Positions 34,449-42,959 of a DNA stretch of 64,000 nucleotides are shown piece after piece. A program made the translations under genes and the position numbers. The stretch is from Rikenellaceae bacterium. Its GTDB lineage: Bacteria > Bacteroidota > Bacteroidia > Bacteroidales > Rikenellaceae. The stretch spans positions 286,207 through 350,206 of the forward strand of contig CABJAJ010000003.1 in NCBI GenBank assembly GCA_902363575.1, written 5' to 3'. Within the stretch, counting starts at the first letter, position 1, and the number at the start of each line of letters is the position of its first letter. The notes beneath the pieces are model-generated. The model saw only the letters and a list, made by a program, of their open reading frames with translations. It did not search any database and was not told the origin of the DNA.

Positions 34449-34820
34449 CCGGGGCCTGTTTTGCGGCTTCTCTTCGGGCCGCTGTCCCGTCGGGCTGTCT
34501 TGCCGGCCGCTTGTTTCGTCGGCCCTGTCCGCTGCCCTGTCTGCCGCCCTGTCCGCCGCCTGCCGTTGCGTCGGCCTCTTACCTGCCGGGGCCAGTTTTG
34601 CGGCTTCTCTTCGGGCCGCTGTTCCGTCGGGCTGTCTTGCCGGCCGCTTGTTTCGTCGGCCCTGTCCGCCGCCCTGTCCGCCGCCTGTCTGCCGCCTGCC
34701 GTTGCGTCGGCCTCTTACCTGCCGGGGGCCTGTTTTGCGGCTTCTCTTCGGGCCGCTGTCCCGTCGGACTGTCTTGCCGGGGCCGCTTGTTTCGTCGGCC
34801 CTGTCCGCCGCCTGCCGTCT
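34449..34820. repeat. Three copies of a ~140-base repeat between pyrC and carA
   Basis: Units starting CCGGGGCCTGTTTTGCGGCT at 34449 recur at about 34586 and 34732 (spacings 137 and 146). Each contains CTCTTCGGGCCGCTG and TTTCGTCGGCCCTGTCCG. No gene is supported between 34394 and 34828. Confidence 0.9.
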
Positions 34821-34828
34821 GCTTTCCG

Positions 34829-36121
34829 TTATTGCCCGGCGGCGCCCTGTTGTTCGCGTTCGTTCCAGGCCGTGCGGCCGCCGGCGACGGTCAGCACGCA
34901 GCGGCCCTGCACGCGCCATCCGGCGAATGGGGTGCTCCGCCCTTTCGAGCGGAACGACGACGGGTCGATTTCGTACGCGGCGTCGAGGTCGAAAGCGGCC
35001 AGATCGGCCCGCTCCCCGACCCGCAGCCCGCCCCCGATGGGAAAGAGCTTCCGGGGATTTTCGGCCATCAGTCCGACGAGCCGAGCCATCGGGATCACTC
35101 CCGTAAGCACCAGACGGGTGTAGAGCACCGCAAAGGCGCACTCCAGCCCGACGACGCCCATCGCGCTGCCGGCCAGCCCGCGGGCTTTCTCGGCGGCGGT
35201 GTGGGGCGCGTGGTCGGTGGCGACGACCTCGATGGTGCCGTCGGCGATCCCTTCGAGCAGGGCCTCCCGGTCGGCGGGGCTGCGCAGCGGGGGATTCATC
35301 TTGAAGCGACCCTCCTCCCGCAACTCCGCGTCGCTGAGCAGCAGGTAGTGGGGAGCCGTCTCGCAGCTCACGGGCAGCCCCGCACGCTGTGCCGCGCGGA
35401 TCAGGCGGACGCTCTCGGCCGTCGAGACGTGGCAGACGTGGTAGCGGCATCCCGTGCGGGCTACCAGCCGCAGGTCGCGCTCCACCTGCCGCCACTCGCT
35501 CTCGGAGCAGATACCCCGGTGGCCGTGGGTGCGGCAGTAGGCGCCGTCGTGGATGTAGCCTCCCCGCAGCAGCGTCTCGTCCTCGCAGTGGGCAGCCAGC
35601 GGGAGGCCCGTCGGGGCGATTCCGCGCATGGCCCGTTCCATCAGCCCGTCGTCCTGCACTCCGCAGCCGTCGTCCGAGAACCCCGCAACGAACGGAGCCA
35701 GCGCCCCGTAATCGACCGTTTCGCCCCGTCCGCGCCGTCCGCGCGTGATGCAGCCGTAGGGCAGCACCTCCACCCGGGCGTCGCGCCGGATCAGGTCGAG
35801 CTGCACGCCGAGGTGTTCCGGCGTGTCGGGTGCGGGATCGACGTTGGGCATTGCGCAGACGGTAGTGTAGCCGCCCCGGGCCGCCGCCGCCGTCCCCGTC
35901 GCAATGGTCTCCTTGCTGCCGAATCCCGGCTCGCGCAGGTGGACGTGTACGTCCGCAAGGCCCGGCAGCAGGTGCAGGCCCGTCATATCGAGGAGCCGGT
36001 CGCCCGGGCCGGGGACGATCCGGGGGGCGATTTCCGCGATGCGCCCTCCTTCGACGGCGACCTCCGCCGGGCGGAAATCCCCGTCGAGCCATACCTGTCC
36101 GTTCGCGTAGATCGTTTTCAT
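34829..36121 (-). CDS. pyrC: Dihydroorotase
   Basis: The 430-residue zinc enzyme closes carbamoyl aspartate to dihydroorotate. It is the class I type: the metal-binding HVHLREPG block follows the LLPGLADVH strand, and further ligands lie in AAHCED, CHVST and the ATDHAPH block. Length matches the family. It is the first gene of the pyr cluster, about 560 bases downstream of a promoter-leader-terminator arrangement at 36678-36888. No other promoter is seen between that leader and this gene. Confidence 0.95.
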   Translation of the reverse strand: MKTIYANGQVWLDGDFRPAEVAVEGGRIAEIAPRIVPGPGDRLLDMTGLHLLPGLADVHVHLREPGFGSKETIATGTAAAARGGYTTVCAMPNVDPAPDTPEHLGVQLDLIRRDARVEVLPYGCITRGRRGRGETVDYGALAPFVAGFSDDGCGVQDDGLMERAMRGIAPTGLPLAAHCEDETLLRGGYIHDGAYCRTHGHRGICSESEWRQVERDLRLVARTGCRYHVCHVSTAESVRLIRAAQRAGLPVSCETAPHYLLLSDAELREEGRFKMNPPLRSPADREALLEGIADGTIEVVATDHAPHTAAEKARGLAGSAMGVVGLECAFAVLYTRLVLTGVIPMARLVGLMAENPRKLFPIGGGLRVGERADLAAFDLDAAYEIDPSSFRSKGRSTPFAGWRVQGRCVLTVAGGRTAWNEREQQGAAGQ

Positions 36122-36677
36122 GCCTGTTTTTTGTTTCTGTGCCTTTGCGTGTCGGGTTCAAGCCCTGTTTTGCCGGGTTGTCTCGTTTGCTTATCTATCT
36201 TTCGCTTTTGCCTCCCGTGTCCTGCGGCTCCGCTTCGTCGGGTCGGGCGCCTTTGCCTGCGGGTTGCCCTTGTTTTCGCTGTCGGAGGTTGCTGTTGCCT
36301 CGTGTTCTCCGGCCGGCCCGGCCCGCTTTATCTTGCCTGCTTTATTCGCCGCACTTCGTGCGTCTGGTGTACTCCGCACTGCCGTTTTGCCTTGCCCTCC
36401 GTGCCGACCTGCCCTGTTTTGTCGGATGGAGGTTTCTCTCGCCTCGTGTCCTCCGGCCCGTTTTATCTTCGCTTTCCTCGTCCGCCGTATTGCATGCTCC
36501 TGCGTTTTCCCCACCTCCTCTGCCGGGCGGGGCCTGTTGCCTCGTGTCCTCCGGCCGGCCCGCTCCCTCTTCCCGATCGGCTTTTTCCGCCTCCGTGCCC
36601 GCGCGGGGCCCCCGCCTTGGCCGCTTGCTTTGCCTGTCCTGCATTGAACCGTGCGGGGCGCGTTGCCGGCAGGGGAT

Positions 36678-36710
36678 AAAAAAACGGGGCAACTGAAAAA
36701 CAGTTACCCC
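36678..36710 (-). terminator. Intrinsic terminator in the pyr leader (candidate attenuator)
   Basis: On the minus strand GGGGTAACTG pairs with CAGTTGCCCC around five U, then C and seven U. It lies downstream of the pyr promoter and upstream of pyrC. The UAA in the 5' arm is the stop codon of the leader ORF. Confidence 0.75.
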
Positions 36711-36829
36711 GGATAGTGGGAAGCCGAAACCATCGGATTTTGCCGGATGCCGATCGACGGTGCGCCCTGTAAACGGTGATGCCGTTTGCGCTGGCAGGCG
36801 GCCGCTGTGTTGCCGGAACGGAAAATCAT
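36704..36829 (-). CDS. Candidate 41-residue pyr leader peptide
   Basis: The frame runs from the ATG at 36829 to a UAA inside the 5' arm of the leader terminator. The peptide starts MIFRSGNTAAAC and ends SASHYPG; it is basic and has no recognised fold. A ribosome finishing this ORF would cover the terminator arm and let polymerase continue, as in the E. coli pyrBI leader, which is 44 codons long. Short frames are common by chance in such GC-rich DNA, so the stop-codon placement is the main evidence. Confidence 0.4.
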   Translation of the reverse strand: MIFRSGNTAAACQRKRHHRLQGAPSIGIRQNPMVSASHYPG

Positions 36830-36857
36830 GGATGGGTGCGGTTCGTAGTTGTCGGTG

Positions 36858-36888
36858 CAAAGATAAGCATAATTTGTTGTCCGGCCAA
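36858..36888 (-). promoter_or_regulatory. Promoter of the pyr operon leader
   Basis: Read on the minus strand, TTGG (36888-36885) is followed after 19 bases by TATCTTTG (36865-36858). A TTTG slightly further upstream is an alternative -33 box. Confidence 0.65.
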
Positions 36889-36940
36889 CAAAGCGCTGCG
36901 ATAAATTTTCCCCGGAGCCCTCACCGCTGCTCCCGTTTTT

Positions 36941-37135
36941 GCTGTCCCTTTGCTATCCCTTTGCTATCCCTTTGCCGTCCCTTTGCCGTCCCTTTGCTGT
37001 CCCCTTTGCTGTCCCCTTTGCTGTCCCCTTTGCCGTCCCTTTGCGGGGCCGCCGGCGTACCGCCCTCCGCCTGCCGCCCTCCGCCTGCCGCCCTCCGCCT
37101 GCCGCCTGCCGCCTGCCGTCCTTCGCCGTGTCGCT
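36941..37135. repeat. Short tandem repeats upstream of the pyr promoter
   Basis: Units of 12-13 bases resembling CCCTTTGCTGTC repeat about nine times from 36941, followed by CTCCGCCTGCCGC units to about 37135. No gene is supported. Confidence 0.85.
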
Positions 37136-37187
37136 TGCCGCCGTGCCGACCTCCGCCTGCCGTCCTTCGCCGTGTCGCCCTCCGCCT

Positions 37188-37450
37188 GCCCCATTCTCGG
37201 CCAGCCTGTCGTTTGTCCCGGCCTCGATTTCTGCCTGTTCTTTTCTGACGTCCCCTGCCTGCAGCCCGTCCCCCTGCCCGCCGCTCTTCTGCCTCTCCCA
37301 TCGCCGTTCTTTTCCTTACCGCCCTCTGCCTGCCGCCTGCCGCCTTGCCGACCTCCGACGTACTGCCCTCCGCACGCCCCATTCTCGGCCAGCCTGTCGT
37401 TTATCCCGGCCTCGATTTCTGCCTGTTCTTTTCTGACGTCCCCTGCCTGC
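37188..37450. repeat. 75-base direct repeat, two nearly identical copies
   Basis: Bases 37188-37262 and 37376-37450 differ at one position. Both start GCCCCATTCTCGGCCAGCC and contain TTTCTGACGTCCCC. The copies are separated by 113 bases of related GC-rich units. Further short GTCCTCCTC units run near 37585-37640. Confidence 0.9.
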
Positions 37451-37714
37451 CGCCCGTCCCCTGCCTGCCGCCCGTCCCCTGCCCGCCGCTTGTTTTCACC
37501 TGCCCATCCCGTCGCCATTCTTTTCCTTACTTCTGTCCCTGCCCCTGCTTTGTCCTGCCGCTTGCGTCGATCGCCCCCCCCCGTCGTCCTCCTCGTCCTC
37601 CTCGTCCTCCCCGTCCTCCCCGTTCCCCTCCTCCTCGTCACTACCCCCCCCCGCGGACTGTCGCCCGGCTGCTCGAAATTTCGGGAGAGCGGCGCGATTT
37701 CGGGTCGCAGGGTG

Positions 37715-37744
37715 TTGCGGACGCGGATTTTTTTGCTATATTTG
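37715..37744 (+). promoter_or_regulatory. Promoter of a candidate structured RNA
   Basis: TTG at 37715-37717 is followed after 19 bases by TATATTTG at 37737-37744. No protein gene follows, which points to an RNA gene. Confidence 0.65.
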
Positions 37745-37749
37745 CATGG

Positions 37750-38057
37750 CGGTTTGTGAGGGCCGCAAGATATGAGACGAAAAGGCGCATTGCTTTTTTC
37801 TTACGTTCGGAACTTCGACAATTTCGTATGCAGGGAGAAGAAGCTGATGCTCCCGCTGTTATGCAGCGTGGGCGGATTCTTTAATCTTCTGCATAGGTAG
37901 TCGAAGACCTCGAACGTGGATTGGGAAACCTGTCCACGTTTTGTTTGACGGCGTGCGATGCACCAATCCCCATAGTACCGGCGGTCGGGGGACAACATCT
38001 GGCTTATCGCTGAGTGTGCCGGTACTCGGGCGCGGCTTCTGCCGCGCCCTTCTTTTT
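37750..38057 (+). ncRNA. Candidate structured RNA (~305 nt), possibly 6S-like
   Basis: Between a good promoter and a strong terminator lies a segment that folds into a long rod. ACGTTCG and ACTTCGAC near 37804-37820 pair with GTCGAAG and CGAACGT near 37890-37910. Within it TATGCAG pairs with CTGCATA, and CCCGCTG-ttatg-CAGCG closes the tip. An alternative hairpin, AACGTGG / CCACGTT, competes with the outer stem. A second module is closed by AGTACCGGC / GCCGGTACT. A 6S-type RNA would fit the rod and the alternative pairing, but it is longer than usual and I cannot confirm the family. No protein gene is seen. Confidence 0.5.
38028..38057 (+). terminator. Terminator of the candidate structured RNA
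   Basis: GGGCGCGGC pairs perfectly with GCCGCGCCC around TTCT and is followed by TTC and five T. Confidence 0.85.
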
Positions 38058-38076
38058 GGCCGTCAGTCGTCGGGAT

Positions 38077-38250
38077 GTGCGCAATCCGGGGGTGGCGAAC
38101 ACCATACCGAGGCGGAAATGCGCCGCCGGGAATCGCTGCGGGCGGAAAGGGAATGTCGGTCGGCGGCGGTGCGCAATCCGGGGGTGGCGAACACCATACC
38201 GAGGCGGAAAACGCGCCGCCGGGAATCGCTGCGGACGGAGAAGGGATGTC
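38077..38250. repeat. Two copies of a ~80-base repeat
   Basis: A unit starting GTGCGCAATCCGGGGGTGGC at 38077 recurs at 38169 with only a few changes over about 80 bases. No gene is supported between 38058 and 38737. Confidence 0.85.
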
Positions 38251-38737
38251 GAGTCGTCTGCCGCCGGATGCGGGCACGGGCGTGGGCTGCGTCCGAAAGG
38301 TGGCTGCGTCTGAAGCGTGGCCGCGGTCGAAGGGGTATGTCGGGTCGTCTGTCGGCGGGTGCGGGCACGGCGATCCGTAAGGCTGTGTCCGAAACGGTTT
38401 GCAGGGCCGGGTTGAGCGCCGGGTGGTCAGGCTGCGCCGGATGGCCTGCGAGGAGTTGAGGCGAAGCCTTGCGATCGGTTGGAGGATTATAGTCGGGGAA
38501 GCGGCGGGTGGCGGATCGATGACAGGCGGTCGTGTTCGAAGCGGGTTTGCGCGACTGGGCGAGGGAATAACGGCTGTCGGCCGATGCTCAATCGGCCGAT
38601 TGCGTCCGCACGGCCCGAAATGGCCCGAAACGACCCGAAACGGCCCGAAAGGGATTCCGGTTGCAGGGTGCCGGAGCGGGATTTGCGGGCCCCGGGCTTG
38701 CGGGGCGGGGGTTGCCGGGGAGCTGTGCGAAGGGAAG

Positions 38738-40084
38738 CTACCGGGCAAGCAGCCACCCGAGGTAGCCGCCGTAGATCGCCAGGAAGAGCGCCCCTTCCCA
38801 CCGGTCGATCGTGCGGCGGCGGAAGGTGAAGGCCGCCAGCAGGAGCAGCAGCGAGCTGAGCACGACCATCAGAATGTCCGGCAGGGTGATGCCGCCGGGG
38901 GCGAGGGGGCGGATCGTGGCGCTCAGTCCGAGGATCAGCAGGATGTTGGCGATGTTGGAACCCACGATGTTTCCGAGCGCCATATCGGGTTTGCCCTTGA
39001 GAACCGAGACCAGCGACGAGGCGAGTTCGGGCAGCGAGGTGCCGCCCGCAACGAGCGTAATGGCGATGACCGACTCGCTCACGCCCAGGTGACGGGCGAT
39101 GCGGGTGGCGCTGCGCAGGAAGAGTTCGCCGCCGATGACCAGCCCGGCCAGTCCGCCGACGATCATTGCGGCCAGCAGCCAGAGCGCTTTGCCGGGCCGC
39201 CCGACCGTGGCCGGCTGCGGACGGGCGGCTCCCTCCGACCTCTGTGTCCTGTCCGGCCTCTGTGCTCCCTCCGTCCTCTGCACCCTGTCCGTACTCCGTG
39301 ACCCGGGGGTTTCCCCTGACCCGTCCGACCTCGCGGTTTCGGGCCCGGCGGAGCGGGTTGCGGCGGGAGCGGGTGGTATGGCGTCTTTGGCCTCGGGGAC
39401 GCTGTCGGACGGGGTATTCCCGCCTGCGGAGGGGGCTGCAGACCGGCCCTCGGGTGTTGTGGCGTCGCTCCGCAGGGCGTTGCCCGGGCCGTCGGCCCGC
39501 ATTGCATCGGGCGTGGCGGGAGGTGCTGCGGGAGGTTCGGGGGCCGGAAGTCCGTCCGCACCCTGCCGTCGGCTTCGGGCGGAGGTCGGCCGGGGCGCGG
39601 GGTGCAGGAGCGATGCCGCCCGCTGCGCCGCCCGGATCATCCAGAGCGTCAGCCCGGCATAGAGCAGCAGCATCGCGATGCCCTCCACACGGCCGATGCG
39701 GTCGAGGTGGCCGGTGGCCGACAGGTGGGGAAGGGTGAAGGCGAGCAGCAGCAGCGACGCCCCCAGCCCGACGGGGATGTCGCGCCGCACATTGCCCCGG
39801 GAGAGGGGCAGCGGACGCACCAGGGCGCACAGCCCGAGGATGACGAACACGTTGAAGATGTTGGAGCCCACCACGTTGCCGATCGCCACGTCGCTCTGGC
39901 CGCCGATGGCCGACAGCACGCTCACCACCAGCTCGGGTGTCGAGGTGCCGATGGCGACGATCGTCAGGCCGATCACGAATTCCGAGACGCGGAAGCGCTG
40001 GGCCAGCGCCGCGGAGCCGTCCGTGAGAAAATTGGCGCCGGCCAGGATCAGCCCCAGGCCGAGCAGAAGCAGCAGGATATCCAT
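38738..40084 (-). CDS. CaCA-family calcium/sodium antiporter with long internal loop
   Basis: The 448-residue membrane protein has two inverted alpha repeats typical of the CaCA family: IVAIGTSTPELVVS with GNVVGSNIFN (about 42-78), and LVAGGTSLPELASS with GNIVGSNIAN (about 344-380). The two acidic Glu residues in the PEL motifs line the ion site. About five membrane helices lie on each side. Residues 160-298 form a hydrophilic Ala/Pro/Arg-rich loop; typical bacterial YrbG-like members are near 320 residues and have only a short link. The start ATG at 40084 opens a hydrophobic helix. The zupT-like gene lies 32 bases upstream on the same strand. Confidence 0.9.
   Translation of the reverse strand: MDILLLLLGLGLILAGANFLTDGSAALAQRFRVSEFVIGLTIVAIGTSTPELVVSVLSAIGGQSDVAIGNVVGSNIFNVFVILGLCALVRPLPLSRGNVRRDIPVGLGASLLLLAFTLPHLSATGHLDRIGRVEGIAMLLLYAGLTLWMIRAAQRAASLLHPAPRPTSARSRRQGADGLPAPEPPAAPPATPDAMRADGPGNALRSDATTPEGRSAAPSAGGNTPSDSVPEAKDAIPPAPAATRSAGPETARSDGSGETPGSRSTDRVQRTEGAQRPDRTQRSEGAARPQPATVGRPGKALWLLAAMIVGGLAGLVIGGELFLRSATRIARHLGVSESVIAITLVAGGTSLPELASSLVSVLKGKPDMALGNIVGSNIANILLILGLSATIRPLAPGGITLPDILMVVLSSLLLLLAAFTFRRRTIDRWEGALFLAIYGGYLGWLLAR
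39190..39605. repeat. Low-complexity coding expansion in the antiporter loop
   Basis: This GC-rich segment codes for the antiporter's internal loop. Short units such as CCTCTGTGNCCTGTCCG-like stretches recur within 39235-39310. It is in frame and free of hydrophobic segments. Confidence 0.5.
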
Positions 40085-40116
40085 ACCTATTTTTATTATT
40101 CCATATGCGGCGGCGC

Positions 40117-40920
40117 TCAGGCCAGCATAATCAGGCTGAGAGCCATCAGCGCCATACCGGCCACCACGCCGTAGATGGCGATGTGGGCTTCGCCGTATTC
40201 GCGGGCTGCGGGCAGCAGTTCGTCGATCGAGATGTAAACCATAATGCCCGCCACGGCCGCCAGGATGCACCCCATCAGCGTGGGGCTCATCAGGGGCATC
40301 AGCACCAGATAGGCCAGCAGAGCCCCCACCGGTTCGGCCAGTCCCGAGAGCAGCGAGAGGCGGAACGCCTTGCCCCGATCGCCCGTGGCGTAGTAAATGG
40401 GGATCGAGACCGCGATGCCCTCGGGGATGTTGTGGATGGCGATGGCCACTGCGATGGCCACGCCGAGGGTGAGGTTTTCGGCCGCCGCCGTGAAGGTGGC
40501 GATCCCCTCGGGGAAGTTGTGGATGCCGATGGCCAGCGCCGTCATCACCCCCATGCGCATCAGCTTGGGGTCGCGGGGTTTGCTCTCCCGCATCTCCTCT
40601 ACGGGCCGCGCCTCGTGGGGGTTCTCGAACGAGGGCACCAGCCGGTCGATGACGCCGATCAGCAGGATGCCCGCGAAAAAGGCTCCCGTGGCGGCCGTCA
40701 TGCCCGGCCGCACGCCCCATTCGGCCGAGAGCACCTCCTGGGCCTGCCGGAGCAGTTCGACGAACGACACATAGACCATCACCCCGCCCGAAAGCCCCAG
40801 CGAAAAGGCGAGCAGCCGTTTGTTGGTGTGGCGGGCGAAGAAGGCGATCGCGCTGCCGATGCCGGTGGCGAGGCCCGCGCCGAGGGTCAGCAGCAGGGGT
40901 ACGAGCAGTCCGTGGTCCAT
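40117..40920 (-). CDS. zupT: ZIP-family metal transporter (ZupT-like)
   Basis: The 267-residue inner membrane protein has eight predicted helices and the two ZIP metal motifs HNFPEGIA and HNIPEGIA in the central helices, which bind zinc or related divalent cations during uptake. A more hydrophilic region near residues 95-120 is the usual cytoplasmic loop between helices 3 and 4. Length matches ZupT. A TATATTTG box lies 20 bases upstream, and the antiporter gene follows within 32 bases, so both are probably cotranscribed for metal or calcium balance. Confidence 0.9.
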   Translation of the reverse strand: MDHGLLVPLLLTLGAGLATGIGSAIAFFARHTNKRLLAFSLGLSGGVMVYVSFVELLRQAQEVLSAEWGVRPGMTAATGAFFAGILLIGVIDRLVPSFENPHEARPVEEMRESKPRDPKLMRMGVMTALAIGIHNFPEGIATFTAAAENLTLGVAIAVAIAIHNIPEGIAVSIPIYYATGDRGKAFRLSLLSGLAEPVGALLAYLVLMPLMSPTLMGCILAAVAGIMVYISIDELLPAAREYGEAHIAIYGVVAGMALMALSLIMLA

Positions 40921-40939
40921 AATGCGGTGGGTTTTCCTG

Positions 40940-40947
40940 CAAATATA
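40940..40947 (-). promoter_or_regulatory. -7 box for the zupT-antiporter transcript
   Basis: The minus strand reads TATATTTG 20 bases before the ATG. The -33 region is unclear. Confidence 0.5.
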
Positions 40948-41090
40948 GTGCTTTTTCCCGTCGGTGGTGCGCGTCGGCGGGAACGGACGGGCGGCGGTGG
41001 CGGGGGAGCGCCCATAAGCACGACGGGAACGGGCGGGGGCGGGGCCGGACGATTTGTCGATAATTTGTCGAAAGAAAACCCGGTCGCGGG

Positions 41091-41122
41091 TTTGGCAATC
41101 CGGCCGGAATTTGTTACTTTTG
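41091..41122 (+). promoter_or_regulatory. Promoter of the purine operon leader
   Basis: TTTG at 41091-41094 is followed after 20 bases by TACTTTTG at 41115-41122, matching the Bacteroidetes pattern well. Transcription would begin near 41127. Confidence 0.75.
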
Positions 41123-41126
41123 TGTC

Positions 41127-41282
41127 ATGCAAATGAAAACGATGCGACAAACGGAGATCGGCCTTTTCAGGCGAAGGGTGCGGCGGGACGGCTGCTGCGC
41201 TCCGGCTTCCGGGCCAGTCGCTCCGTCGGCTGCGCATCCGAACCATAAGCGAACAGCCTGTGCCGGCTTCGCTTCGATATAA
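41127..41282 (+). CDS. Candidate 51-residue pur leader peptide
   Basis: The frame runs from the ATG at 41127, almost at the predicted transcript start, with further in-frame ATGs at 41133 and 41142, to the UAA at 41280-41282. The peptide reads MQMKTMRQTEIGLFRRRVRR at its start and ends ACAGFASI; it is very basic. The stop lies three bases before the leader terminator stem, so a translating ribosome would mask the hairpin's 5' arm. The design parallels the pyr leader at 36704-36829. No protein function is claimed. Confidence 0.45.
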   Translation: MQMKTMRQTEIGLFRRRVRRDGCCAPASGPVAPSAAHPNHKRTACAGFASI

Positions 41283-41285
41283 CCG

Positions 41286-41323
41286 CCGCTATGACATGGA
41301 TTTGTCGTAGCGGTTTGTTTTTT
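41286..41323 (+). terminator. Intrinsic terminator before purE (candidate attenuator)
   Basis: CCGCTATGACA pairs over 11 positions with TGTCGTAGCGG around TGGATT, then TTTGTTTTTT. It ends 27 bases before the purE start. GCGGCGG at 41180-41186 could pair with CCGCCGC at 41283-41289, overlapping the 5' arm, as a possible antiterminator. Confidence 0.8.
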
Positions 41324-41350
41324 ACGTACTGCCTGAAAACTGCCTGAACG

Positions 41351-41821
41351 ATGAAAGTTGGAGTAATCATGGGATCGGCGAGCGATTACGAGGTGATGGC
41401 CGAAGCCGTCCTCATGCTCGAAGCGCTGGGCGTGCCCTGCGAAAAGCGGGTCGTCAGCGCCCATCGCACCCCCGACCTGCTGGTCGAATACGCCAGGACA
41501 GCCCGCAGCCGGGGGCTGGGAGTTATCATTGCCGGGGCGGGCGGCGCGGCCCACCTGCCCGGGATGGTGGCCAGCATGACCACGCTGCCGGTGGTGGGAG
41601 TGCCCGTCAAATCGCGCGCCCTGAACGGGCTGGATTCGCTGCTTTCGATCGTGCAGATGCCCGCCGGGGTGCCGGTGGCCACCACCGCCATCAACGGGGC
41701 GAAGAACGCCGCGCTGCTGGCCGCCTCGATCCTTGCGCTGCAGGACGAGGCGCTCGCGGCCCGGCTGGAGGCGTTCCGGCACGAACAGACCCAGCGGGTG
41801 CTCGCCACGGAGCTGGAATAG
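41351..41821 (+). CDS. purE: N5-carboxyaminoimidazole ribonucleotide mutase
   Basis: The 156-residue class I PurE converts N5-CAIR, made by PurK, to CAIR. The [13 protein letters not shown] nucleotide-binding loop and the catalytic SAHRTP block are present, as is the [10 protein letters not shown] region. Length matches octameric class I enzymes. It is the first gene of the purine operon, 27 bases after a leader terminator, and purK follows after 16 bases, confirming the two-step bacterial route. Confidence 0.97.
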   Translation: MKVGVIMGSASDYEVMAEAVLMLEALGVPCEKRVVSAHRTPDLLVEYARTARSRGLGVIIAGAGGAAHLPGMVASMTTLPVVGVPVKSRALNGLDSLLSIVQMPAGVPVATTAINGAKNAALLAASILALQDEALAARLEAFRHEQTQRVLATELE

Positions 41822-41837
41822 CCTCAGACGCAGGAAG

Positions 41838-42932
41838 ATGGGAAAGACGATCGGAATTATCGGCGGGGGCCAGCTCGGAATGATGCTGGCGGAGGAGATT
41901 CGCGCCCTCGGGGGGCGCACCGTGTGCCTCGACCCGTCGTCGGATGCCCCGGCCTTCGCCGTCGCGGACGAGCGCGTGGTGGGGGCCTTCGACGACGAGC
42001 AGGCGTTGGAACGGCTCTGCGCTGCCGCCGACACGGTGACGTACGAATTCGAGAATGTGCCGGGCAGCCTGCTCCGGCGGCTCGAAAGCCGGTACGATAT
42101 TCCGCAGGGCATCCGCCCGCTGCTCGACTCGCAGGACCGCCTGCGCGAGAAGAACAACGCCCGCGACCACGGGCTGCGCACGCCCCGCTATGCGGCGGCG
42201 GACGACGAGGCGTCGCTGCGCGAGGCGATCCGGCGGATCGGGTTCCCGGCGGTGCTCAAGACCCGCACGCTCGGCTATGACGGCCACGGGCAGGCTGTGC
42301 TGCGGGGCGAAGCCGATATGCCCGGGGCGCTGCCCCTGCTGGCCGTGCCCTGTATTCTGGAGGAGTTCGTGCCGTTCGATTACGAGGCGAGCGTGGTGCT
42401 GGTCGGCGACGAACGGCGCATCGTCCGCTTTCCCGTCGGGCGGAACATCCACCGCGACGGCATCCTCGACCTTTCGATCGTGCCGGCCGACGCCGACCGG
42501 CAGGTGATCGGGGAGATGGTGGCCCGGAGCGAGGCGTTCATGCGCGGCTGCGGCTACCGGGGCATCCTGGCCATCGAATATTTCGTGCGCGACGGGGCGT
42601 TCTACTTCAACGAGATGGCTCCCCGGCCGCACAACAGCGGCCACTACACCATCGAGGGGTGCACGACCAACCAGTTCCGCGAACTGGCCCGCTACCTGCT
42701 CGGACAGCCGCTCGAGGAGCCCCGTCTGCTGGGGCCGACGGTGATGAAGAACGTGTTGGGGCGCGACCTGGAGGCTGCGCGGCAGCTTGCCGCCGAGGGG
42801 CTGCCGGGGGTGCATGTCCACCTCTATGGCAAGCGGGAGGCGCGGCCCCTGCGCAAGATGGGTCACGTGACCTTCACCGATACCACGGCCGAAGCCTATG
42901 CCGAACGCTGGGCTTCGCGCTTTGTGCGTTGA
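41838..42932 (+). CDS. purK: 5-(carboxyamino)imidazole ribonucleotide synthase
   Basis: The 364-residue ATP-grasp enzyme carboxylates AIR with bicarbonate. The N-terminal IGIIGGGQLGMML block and the ATP-grasp stretches KTRTLGYDGHGQ, EEFVPFDYEASV and NEMAPRPHNSGHYT are all visible. The frame is open far upstream, but the ATG at 41838 starts directly at the conserved N terminus. It works with PurE. A repeat-filled spacer of 673 bases follows before purL. Confidence 0.97.
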   Translation: MGKTIGIIGGGQLGMMLAEEIRALGGRTVCLDPSSDAPAFAVADERVVGAFDDEQALERLCAAADTVTYEFENVPGSLLRRLESRYDIPQGIRPLLDSQDRLREKNNARDHGLRTPRYAAADDEASLREAIRRIGFPAVLKTRTLGYDGHGQAVLRGEADMPGALPLLAVPCILEEFVPFDYEASVVLVGDERRIVRFPVGRNIHRDGILDLSIVPADADRQVIGEMVARSEAFMRGCGYRGILAIEYFVRDGAFYFNEMAPRPHNSGHYTIEGCTTNQFRELARYLLGQPLEEPRLLGPTVMKNVLGRDLEAARQLAAEGLPGVHVHLYGKREARPLRKMGHVTFTDTTAEAYAERWASRFVR

Positions 42933-42959
42933 GGCCCGGTCTCGCCCGCGCGACGGACG

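Noticed and set aside
34380..36161. 593-codon frame across pyrC and its spacer on the minus strand
   Set aside because: It is the wrong frame over a complete dihydroorotase and is extended by the GC-rich repeats.
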